DNA of 64,000 bases from the NCBI GenBank assembly GCA_963704025.1, contig CAVPGP010000002.1, positions 186,001 through 250,000 on the forward strand, in the 5' to 3' direction. This stretch comes from CAVPGP01 sp963704025 (lineage in GTDB: Bacteria; Actinomycetota; Thermoleophilia; Gaiellales; Gaiellaceae). A program made the translations under genes and the position numbers. Positions 26,559 to 32,114 of this stretch are shown here, piece by piece. Within the stretch, counting starts at the first letter, position 1, and each line of letters starts with the position of its first letter. The notes under the pieces were generated by a model, which was given only the letters and a program-made list of their open reading frames with translations, did no database searches and had not been told where the DNA came from.

Positions 26559-27083
26559 ATGGTCGCGGCGACCGAGGTTCCGCTGTGGGGAACGCTTCTC
26601 ATCGGCCTCGTCGGGGGCGTGCTCGGAACGCTCGTCGGCACAGCGCTGACCATCAGCCACGAGCGTGGCGCCGAGTTCCGCACGCGAATGCTCACGGCTG
26701 CTGATGAGTTCCTTCAGACGGCCGGGATCAGTTTTCGGCGGGCTACGGATCTCATGACGTTGCTCAAACGAGACGATCAGCCGCCACGAGACCAAGTCGA
26801 CGCCGCATTCCAAGATCTGGAGGAGCTGGGCTGGGAGCTCTTGCTGAAGCTCACACGAATCACTCTTCTCTTCGACGAGGGCTCGTTGGCGGTCAACTCT
26901 GCACTTGACGCTTCGTCGGCGGTCGAGGAAGCGACCAAAGCGCTCCGCGAGTTGCAAGAGGGCGCGCCCACCGCAGCGGAGCATCTCGATTCCGCCTACG
27001 ACAAGTTGACCGCAGCAATCAACCGCTTCGGAACGGACGTCCGCCGCGACGTCCGCAAGGTCGGTTGGCTCCGTCAGACCTAG
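26559..27083 (+). CDS. membrane-anchored hypothetical protein
   Basis: A 174-residue protein with one N-terminal membrane helix (LWGTLLIGLVGGVLGTLVGT) followed by a long, acidic, helical cytoplasmic part (RTRMLTAADEFLQTAGISFR, then ALDASSAVEEATKALRELQE). Proteins of this outline occur widely in actinobacteria, often beside mobile elements or defence genes, without a known function. It is expressed from an apparently leaderless promoter and lies inside the candidate integrated element at 25.8-27.9 kb. Confidence 0.72.
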   Translation: MVAATEVPLWGTLLIGLVGGVLGTLVGTALTISHERGAEFRTRMLTAADEFLQTAGISFRRATDLMTLLKRDDQPPRDQVDAAFQDLEELGWELLLKLTRITLLFDEGSLAVNSALDASSAVEEATKALRELQEGAPTAAEHLDSAYDKLTAAINRFGTDVRRDVRKVGWLRQT

Positions 27084-27106
27084 GCGATAGGCAAGCGGTG
27101 GGAAAG

Positions 27107-27295
27107 TCACCGCTTTCGCGCCTTGCGCATCGACGCCTGACAACCCGGGCAGCGAACCTGCGACCGCACCCGCGCCTCGAACTCCTCACCGCAATCAGCG
27201 CACGTCGCCGGGAACGGACCCACGCGCCGGCTCGCGTTGTACGCCTCGATGTACCCGGGATTCTCAGCGCGCCACCGCCGCGTCCGCTCGAGCAC
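27107..27295 (-). CDS. small zinc-ribbon protein, probably the 3' fragment of a larger gene
   Basis: From a GTG at 27295 the frame gives 62 residues: a basic helix (VLERTRRWRAENPGYIEAYN) and then a zinc ribbon with CADCGEEF and CPGCQAS, ending in a basic tail. The RRWRAENPGY-type helix resembles segments next to HNH nucleases and phage zinc-binding proteins. There is no good ribosome site. The gene starts exactly where the truncated integrase reading frame becomes recognisable on the other strand, so both look cut at the same junction. Confidence 0.5.
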   Translation of the reverse strand: MLERTRRWRAENPGYIEAYNASRRVGPFPATCADCGEEFEARVRSQVRCPGCQASMRKARKR

Positions 27296-27877
27296 GTTGC
27301 CGAGGAGCGGCTCGCGTCGATGTGGCGGTTCATGGCAATGACGGGGGTCCGTCGCGGCGAAGCCCTCGGGCTGACGTGGTACGCGCTCGACCTGGACGCC
27401 GGCACCTGCCGGATCGAACGCCAACTCGTCCCGCTCGGCGGGAAGCTCGTTTTCCTGCCACCCAAGACCGCCTCCGGGGAACGGACGGTCCGGCTGGACC
27501 CGGGCACCGTGGCCGCGCTGCGCACGCACAGGGACGCTCAGGACGCCGAGCGTGCCGCGTGGGGCGACGCGTACGTAGACGACGGACTCGTTTTCTGCCA
27601 TGAGAACGGGACGCCGCTCAACCCCGGCGGCGTCTCGCAGGCATTCCACGTTCGCCGCAAGGCCGCCGGCCTGCCGTTCGCGACGCTGCACAGCCTCCGT
27701 CACGGCGTCGGCACGCATCTCGCGCTCACGGTCGGCGCGCACCGCGAGACCGTCCGCGACTTGCTCGGGCACGCGTCCGTTTCGACAACCGACCACTACT
27801 ACACGCACGCGATCGACGAGGCGTCACGCGCGGCCGTCGAAACGTTCGCGGGACTCGTCGACGAGACGCCTCGTTAG
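27296..27877 (+). pseudogene. tyrosine recombinase (integrase), catalytic domain only
   Basis: Recognisable sequence begins VAEERLASMWRFMAMTGVRR with the first catalytic Arg in TGVRRGEALGL. It continues to LHSLRHGVGTHL (HxxR), LLGHASVSTTDHYYTH (His and the nucleophile Tyr). All catalytic residues of the C-terminal domain are present. The N-terminal SAM-like and arm-binding domains are missing: upstream the frame runs over an unrelated gene on the opposite strand and shows no start. The family normally has about 350-400 residues, here 193. The remnant lies just before the candidate attR at 27947. Confidence 0.75.
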
Positions 27878-27946
27878 CAATCGGTTTGCATTCGGCACCC
27901 TCACCGAGACGCCGCTCCAACCGCCATGCGGGCTGCCGCTTCGCAC

Positions 27947-27962
27947 GCACGATAACCGGCGT
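27947..27962. repeat. candidate attR: 16-base direct repeat with ATAAC-CGGC-GTTAT core
   Basis: Second copy of GCACGATAACCGGCGT. Here the core reads ATAAC-CGGC-GTTAT, a perfect inverted repeat around a four-base spacer. Position directly after an integrase gene is the usual place for an attachment site. About 170 bases of unassigned sequence lie between it and the first small-RNA promoter. Confidence 0.4.
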
Positions 27963-28095
27963 TATGTCAAGTTGAAGTTCGAGACCGGCGAGGGGCGGCT
28001 CGCCCGCCCCGGCTGTCCACAGGCCGGCAGCCCGCCCGTGGAGATGTGGACAACTGAAAGGGCGCAAACAGCACCCTTTTCCGCAGCTTGAGGCC

Positions 28096-28124
28096 TTGAA
28101 CGGCCAGGTCCGACAGCCTAGATT
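28096..28124 (+). promoter_or_regulatory. promoter of structured RNA copy A
   Basis: TTGAAC, 17 bases, TAGATT. The -10 ends eight bases before the closing stem of copy A. The same spacing recurs before copies B and C. Confidence 0.75.
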
Positions 28125-28132
28125 GCCCAGTG

Positions 28133-28245
28133 CGCCGAGCACGGAGCGCGAGTAGGACGAAACCCTCCCTGGAGGCCGTACGCGGAAGCGGAACGTCACC
28201 GGGGAAGGTGGACGAAAGCGCCTCCGGCTCGGCGAATTCCTTTCC
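28133..28245 (+). ncRNA. structured small RNA, copy A of three
   Basis: A 102-base element closed by CGCCGAGC/GCTCGGCG (28133-28140 with 28227-28234), followed by a pyrimidine-rich tail. Inside, ACGGAGCGCGAGTAGGACGA is shared with copies B and C. A hairpin CCTCC-CT-GGAGG is at 28164-28175, and CGC-GGAA-GCG (a GNRA tetraloop) is at 28181-28190. Compared with the other copies, the closing stem, the second hairpin and the GNRA hairpin all change on both sides at once, so base pairing is kept. The family is unknown to me; the middle of copy A is the most diverged of the three. Confidence 0.75.
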
Positions 28246-28358
28246 CGTCTGACCCTCTCTGGTCGGCCTGTGCCGACCTTTGCATGTTGGAAGAACCCCC
28301 ACTCCGGCGATGCGAAAAGAAAATCATGCAATTTGCGTGAAGCGCCCTCGCCGGCCTC

Positions 28359-28387
28359 TTGCCAGCCCACACCCGCCGGTCTACTGT
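28359..28387 (+). promoter_or_regulatory. promoter of structured RNA copy B
   Basis: TTGCCA, 17 bases, TACTGT, then exactly eight bases to the closing stem of copy B. Confidence 0.72.
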
Positions 28388-28395
28388 CCCCCTTG

Positions 28396-28504
28396 CACCG
28401 AGCACGGAGCGCGAGTAGGACGAAGCGGCTCCAGGGAGCAGTAGCCGCAAGGCGAAGGTTCCCGGGAGACGTGGACAAAAGCGCCACCGGCTCGGTGAAT
28501 TTTT
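28396..28504 (+). ncRNA. structured small RNA, copy B of three
   Basis: A 102-base element closed by CACCGAGC/GCTCGGTG (28396-28403 with 28490-28497), then AATTTTT. Inner helices: CGG/CCG and GCGC/GCGC extend the closing stem; GCTCC-AG-GGAGC at 28428-28439; GCC-GCAA-GGC with a GNRA loop at 28444-28453, at the same offset (48) as in copy A. An alternative stem GCGGCT/AGCCGC overlaps the second hairpin, so two folds may compete. The T-run directly after the closing stem resembles an intrinsic terminator. Confidence 0.8.
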
Positions 28505-28711
28505 GTGCAGTTCCTCTGGATCGATACCTCTGTTGGGCGCCCCGGTCCGCGCTGCACGCTGGCGTTTGACGGCCGGGGCGACTGGTGTAGGATCGCGCTT
28601 CGCCGGCTCGTGGGCACCTCGTCCGCGGGCCGTTGTGCATTGTGGGATAGTCCAGTCAGCCGGGGCGAAACGGAAAATCCGCAATTTGCGGGCTCGGGCT
28701 TTTCGGAGCTC

Positions 28712-28740
28712 TTGCAGTGCCTCCGCCGGTCGCCTAGGTT
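28712..28740 (+). promoter_or_regulatory. promoter of structured RNA copy C
   Basis: TTGCAG, 17 bases, TAGGTT, then exactly eight bases to the closing stem of copy C. Confidence 0.75.
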
Positions 28741-28748
28741 CCCTCTTG

Positions 28749-28860
28749 CACCGAGCACGGAGCGCGAGTAGGTCGAAGCGGCTCCCGGAGGCAGTAGCCG
28801 CAAGGCGAAGGTTTCCGAGGGCCGTGGACGAAAGCGCCACCGGCTCGGTGAATTTCTTTC
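28749..28860 (+). ncRNA. structured small RNA, copy C of three
   Basis: Third 102-base copy, closed by CACCGAGC/GCTCGGTG (28749-28756 with 28843-28850), followed by AATTTCTTTC. It is closest to copy B; differences fall mostly in loops and in the segment before GTGGACGAAAGCGCC. The GNRA hairpin GCC-GCAA-GGC is at 28797-28806, again at offset 48. About 70 bases before the promoters, copies B and C also share a block containing GCAATTTGCG, so the repeat unit includes upstream DNA. Confidence 0.8.
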
Positions 28861-28931
28861 TGGAGCGAATCTCTTGGTGCCGGGCTTCCCTGTCGCGGCC
28901 GGCGCCTCGGCGGCCGATAGGATCCGGCCCG

Positions 28932-29129
28932 ATGCATCTCCGCCCGCCTTCGGTCGACCACGGCATCGTGTCCTTCCTGTGGGCTTTGGGCCTCGGGGTC
29001 TTCCTCTGGCTCGGGATGCTCGCCGTCGGCGTATCGCGCCCGACCGCGTTCATCCTCGCGGCGGTGGCGGCGTTTCTGATCTTCCTCTACGTCCGGCTTC
29101 AGGGCGAAGACGCGCCGCGGCGCGACTGA
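28932..29129 (+). CDS. small two-helix membrane protein
   Basis: A 65-residue protein with two hydrophobic helices, IVSFLWALGLGVFLWLGMLA and PTAFILAAVAAFLIFLYVRL, joined by a short loop and followed by a charged tail. TAGGAT lies eight bases before the ATG, suggesting a leaderless transcript. I do not recognise the family; proteins of this size and outline are common in actinobacteria. It follows RNA copy C by 70 bases. Confidence 0.7.
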   Translation: MHLRPPSVDHGIVSFLWALGLGVFLWLGMLAVGVSRPTAFILAAVAAFLIFLYVRLQGEDAPRRD

Positions 29130-29218
29130 CGAACGGTCAGCGCGAACAGCAGCAGCCTCGCCAGGGGGCCGAGCTCCCGTTCGAGACGCTCCTCAGCCGA
29201 CGGCTTCAGGCCGCCACG

Positions 29219-29308
29219 ACCGTCGACAGCTGCACCGTCGACAGCTGCACCTTCGAGAGCTGGACCGTCGAGGGCCGCAGCGTCGAAGGCTCCACCGTGG
29301 AAGCCGAC
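29219..29308. repeat. six 15-base tandem repeats
   Basis: Units based on ACCGTCGACAGCTGC run six times with increasing divergence. On the plus strand they would read TVDSC, TVDSC, TFESW, TVEGR, SVEGS, TVEAD, and on the minus strand AAVDG-type repeats. Frames stay open on both strands, so I cannot decide whether a small repeat protein is made. They are the only recognisable content of the 315-base gap between 29130 and 29444. Confidence 0.7.
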
Positions 29309-29444
29309 GCAGTGCTCGAGGATGAGATCGGCTCCCCTGCCTGACCCCGTGTTGGCTGCGACGATCATCCGCGCCTTGTATCGACCTGGCCCGACGGGCC
29401 GCGATCACTCACGGGAGGGAACGCGCTCGCGCGACGGATGCGGG

Positions 29445-30050
29445 CTACTCGAGCGCCAGGCGCCGGACGTCGAAGCTGCCGGAGTAGAGCTCCGCGCGGA
29501 ACGACTCGATCGTCGAGGCGACGTCCTCGTCGAACAGGTGCTCGACGACGCCGATCTCCCGGTCGTTCACGAACGGGAGATCCACGTGTTGCGGTGAGAC
29601 GAGATTCACAGACACCCGCCCGCAGGCGGGACAGCGGACCGCCACGCCGACCCGGTCTCCGCCACCGGGCGCCAGCAGCTGGAACGCGGACGGGAAGACG
29701 GGCCGCGGCCGCTCCTCCGGATAGCAGTAGAAGCTCCAGGGCCACTCGCCGGCCTGGATCCGTCGCGCGGCGAGGTCGCCGAGCTCTCCGGCGACCGAGT
29801 CGTGGCTGGACGTCATCAGGTTCAGGAACGTCCCTTCCCCCTGGAGGCCGAGCGGGGCCCAGTCGAGCTCGTCATGAGAGACGAGCCCCGGGTGCTCGGA
29901 GCCGCAGCCGCAGTCGAAATCGATGCGGTAGACGGCCGGATGCTGTGCGCCGGGCAGCTCCTCGAGGCGACGGAAGCGCGAGAGGCGCACGCGCGTCTCC
30001 CCGTGGGCCGGGCACGCAAAGGTGTAGGCCGTCGTCAGCGCGTCGTACAT
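29445..30050 (-). CDS. conserved-looking protein with CPxC and CGCG motifs, function unknown
   Basis: A 201-residue soluble protein. Possible metal sites are TFACPAHGETRV at the N-terminus, IDFDCGCGSEHPG near residue 48, and VAVRCPACGRVSVNLVSPQH near residue 140. No signal peptide or membrane segment. The ATG at 30050 has GGAGAA five bases before it. It is the last gene of the operon behind apt. I do not recognise the family; the zinc-ribbon-like cysteines are what can be seen. Confidence 0.7.
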   Translation of the reverse strand: MYDALTTAYTFACPAHGETRVRLSRFRRLEELPGAQHPAVYRIDFDCGCGSEHPGLVSHDELDWAPLGLQGEGTFLNLMTSSHDSVAGELGDLAARRIQAGEWPWSFYCYPEERPRPVFPSAFQLLAPGGGDRVGVAVRCPACGRVSVNLVSPQHVDLPFVNDREIGVVEHLFDEDVASTIESFRAELYSGSFDVRRLALE

Positions 30051-30098
30051 CGTGTTCTCCGAGTTCTAATCGGCAACGCGGACAGTGTTCGTAAGGAT

Positions 30099-30620
30099 TC
30101 AGTACTGAATCAGCGAGTGCACGTCGTAGCCTTCCAGGCGCTCCCGCCCGTTCAGGAACTCGAGCGAGATGATGAATGCGAGGCCCACAACGACGCCGCC
30201 CAGCTGCTCGACGAGGTCCACCTTGGCCTTCGCGGTGCCGCCGGTTGCGAGCACGTCGTCGTGGATCAGCACACGCTGGCCCTGGACGATCGCGTCGGCG
30301 TGGAGCTCCAGCGAGTCGAAGCCGTACTCGAGCGCGTACTTCGCGCTCACGGTTCGCCACGGGAGCTTGCCCGGCTTGCGTGCGGCGACGAAGCCGCTCT
30401 TCAGCTTGCATGCGAGCGCCCCTCCGGTGATGAAGCCGCGGGCCTCGGCGCCGAGGATCACATCCGGCTTGCGGGGCCTCGCCCAGTCGGCCAGCAGGTC
30501 GACCGTCTCCTGGAGGCTCTCCGGGTCGGCGAGCAGCGGCATGATGTCCTTGAAGACGATCCCCGGCTTGGGGAAGTCGGGCACGTCTCGGATCTTGGCC
30601 TTGAGGTCTTCGACGCTCAC
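30099..30620 (-). CDS. apt: adenine phosphoribosyltransferase
   Basis: Purine salvage enzyme making AMP from adenine and PRPP; 173 residues. Typical sequence: IRDVPDFPKPGIVFKDIMPL at the N-terminus, EARGFITGGALACKL, and the PRPP-binding motif VLIHDDVLATGGTAKA. In the DD of this motif family members usually have DDLLATGGT, so it is a standard variant. The GTG start overlaps the MerR gene stop by GTGA. Confidence 0.95.
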   Translation of the reverse strand: MSVEDLKAKIRDVPDFPKPGIVFKDIMPLLADPESLQETVDLLADWARPRKPDVILGAEARGFITGGALACKLKSGFVAARKPGKLPWRTVSAKYALEYGFDSLELHADAIVQGQRVLIHDDVLATGGTAKAKVDLVEQLGGVVVGLAFIISLEFLNGRERLEGYDVHSLIQY

Positions 30621-31315
30621 GTGCGCGCCAAGTCTCGCAGGTCGCGCCAGAAGAGCAGCTGGGCGAGCTCCTGCGAGAGCTCGGCGAGCGTCTGCAGCTC
30701 CTGATGGCCTGCAGCGCGGCGCTCGGGGTTGCGCGACCGGAGCGCAGGCGCGACGAGCTGCTCGAGCAGCGCGGCCTGCCGGTCAGCGGCCGTCCGATAC
30801 GTGCGCAGGTGACGCGGCGCGATGCCGAACTCGGCCAGCCTCACGCACGCGGCCGCGACGTCGACGTCCGTCTCCGGGTAGAGCCGATCGCCGCCCTCGG
30901 TCCGTGGCTCGAGCAGGCCGAAGTCCACGAGCTCCTTGACGAGCTCGGCCGTCGCCCCCGATTGCTCGCAGAGCTGCTGCTCGGTGAGCTCGTCCTCGGG
31001 CTCCGTCAGGCCGGCACGGCGCCGCTTCCGCTCCTTCGAAACCGGCGAAGACAGCTCTTCGCGGATCACGCGCAGGGGTAGGAACTCGTCGCGCTGGAGG
31101 CGGAGGATCGTCTCCAGCCGTTCCACGTCGCCGTCCGAGAAGAGCCGGTAGCCGCCCTGCGTGCGCCTCGGCGCAAGCAGTCCCTGATCCTCGAGGTAGC
31201 GGATCTTCGAGATCGAGATGTCGGGGAACTCGGCCGACAGTCGACGGCAGACGGCACCGATCGTCAGCAGCCGCTCACGGCGCGCAGCGGGCGTCTCGGC
31301 GGCGGTGCTCGTCAT
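30617..31315 (-). CDS. MerR-family regulator, FtsR/Rv1828-like
   Basis: A 232-residue MerR protein with the N-terminal winged helix (LLTIGAVCRRLSAEFPDISI, then IRYLEDQGLLAPRRTQGGYR) and a long C-terminal region containing a second helix-turn-helix-like unit (ELTEQQLCEQSGATAELVKE). This architecture and the place directly after an FHA gene match the GarA-Rv1828 pair of mycobacteria and the FtsR regulator of corynebacteria. A MerR-type inverted repeat lies upstream of the operon at 32091-32114 and could be its own operator. Confidence 0.88.
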   Translation of the reverse strand: MTSTAAETPAARRERLLTIGAVCRRLSAEFPDISISKIRYLEDQGLLAPRRTQGGYRLFSDGDVERLETILRLQRDEFLPLRVIREELSSPVSKERKRRRAGLTEPEDELTEQQLCEQSGATAELVKELVDFGLLEPRTEGGDRLYPETDVDVAAACVRLAEFGIAPRHLRTYRTAADRQAALLEQLVAPALRSRNPERRAAGHQELQTLAELSQELAQLLFWRDLRDLART

Positions 31316-31328
31316 CTCGCGACCCCTC

Positions 31329-31790
31329 TCATTTGGCGAGGAACGTCATCCGGTATTTGCCGACCTGCACCTCGTCGCCGTTCTCGAGGTCGACCGCCTC
31401 GATCCGCTTGCGGTTGACGAAGGTGCCGTTCAACGAGCCCTGGTCCTCGATGCGAAAGCGGCCTCCCTCGCGTACCAGCACGGCGTGCTTCCGCGAGACG
31501 GTGACGTCGTCAAGGAAGATCTCGCACTCCGGCGAGCGGCCGATCGTGGTGCGGTCGCTCTGCGGGTGAAAGCTCTCCCCCGCCCTGCCGCCGCCGGAGC
31601 GGACGACGAGCGCGGGGCCGTCCATGCCTGCCTCCTCGAGCGCGTCACCGGCCTCCTCCAGCTCGTCCGGATCGAATGTCTGCGTCTCGTCGCCTGCCTC
31701 GCCCTGCGTCAGGTGCGCCCCGCAGCGCGCGCAGTAGTTGGCGGCCTCGGGGTTCTGGAAGCCGCATTCGGGGCAGTAGAGATGGCTCAC
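31329..31790 (-). CDS. FHA-domain protein, GarA/OdhI-like, with N-terminal zinc ribbon
   Basis: A 153-residue signalling protein. Residues 6-23 form a zinc ribbon (CPEC and CARC). Residues 35-39 read ETQTF, in the place of the ETTS phosphorylation motif of GarA and OdhI; Thr36 and Thr38 are the candidate targets of a Ser/Thr kinase. The FHA domain follows with TIGRSPECEIFLDDVTVSRK, the conserved His, and LNGTFVN. Relatives switch between binding their own phosphothreonine and inhibiting 2-oxoglutarate dehydrogenase and glutamate dehydrogenase. It overlaps the upstream gene by GTGA. Confidence 0.88.
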   Translation of the reverse strand: MSHLYCPECGFQNPEAANYCARCGAHLTQGEAGDETQTFDPDELEEAGDALEEAGMDGPALVVRSGGGRAGESFHPQSDRTTIGRSPECEIFLDDVTVSRKHAVLVREGGRFRIEDQGSLNGTFVNRKRIEAVDLENGDEVQVGKYRMTFLAK

Positions 31791-32026
31791 TCGGGAGCGG
31801 CCTTGCCCGTCAGGATCGCGGTCAGGTGGTCGACGTCGACCTGGTCGAGGACGCTCTTCCCGCCGGATTCCTTCAGACGCGAGACGAGCTCGGCGCGCAG
31901 GATGTCGATCTTCCCGTGCAGCAGCCGGCGTTGATACGAGACTTCGCGCTCCTCCTCCTGCAGGTTGCCGATCAGCTCCTTCAGGTCGGCGTCGGTCAGC
32001 GAGGCGAGGTCGGGCAGTGGTTCCAC
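31787..32026 (-). CDS. RsiG-like small helical protein with near-complete c-di-GMP signature
   Basis: From the GTG at 32026 (GAAAGG eight bases upstream) this is a 79-residue coiled-coil protein. The helix NLQEEEREVSYQRRLLHGKI plus the next Asp contains E26-x3-S30-x2-R33-x3-H37-x3-D41. In Streptomyces RsiG the c-di-GMP-binding signature is E-x3-S-x2-R-x3-Q-x3-D; here only the Gln is changed, to His. RsiG is an anti-sigma factor that holds WhiG when loaded with c-di-GMP. No WhiG gene is in the window. An in-frame upstream start at 32098 is possible but would lie in the promoter. Confidence 0.75.
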   Translation of the reverse strand: MEPLPDLASLTDADLKELIGNLQEEEREVSYQRRLLHGKIDILRAELVSRLKESGGKSVLDQVDVDHLTAILTGKAAPE

Positions 32027-32090
32027 GAGGAGAGCCTTTCGGTCGCGGGCGACGGACCCCTCAAGTTTGCACGAGGTACCCCGAAGGGTC

Positions 32091-32114
32091 AACCTCAACT
32101 TGAGATTTCAAGTT
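32091..32114 (-). promoter_or_regulatory. MerR-type inverted repeat and promoter of the RsiG-FHA-MerR operon
   Basis: AACTTGA-GATT-TCAAGTT (32097-32114) is a perfect inverted repeat, and AACCTCAA-C-TTGAGATT (32091-32108) overlaps it with one mismatch. On the minus strand TTGACC, a 17-base spacer and CAAACT follow, a plausible promoter for the RsiG-like gene. The repeat overlaps the stop codon of the upstream fusion gene. Autoregulation by the MerR protein is inferred. Confidence 0.5.

Noticed and set aside
28013..28053. Two DnaA-box-like words (CTGTCCACA and TGTGGACAA)
   Set aside because: One is exact for the TTGTCCACA form, but two boxes without dnaA, dnaN or an AT-rich stretch do not make an origin.
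27726..29053. Minus-strand frames of about 285-304 codons across the RNA triplet
   Set aside because: The repeated peptide pieces occur in different frames relative to the repeat units and follow from the RNA repeats, while promoters, equal lengths and paired changes favour RNA genes on the plus strand.
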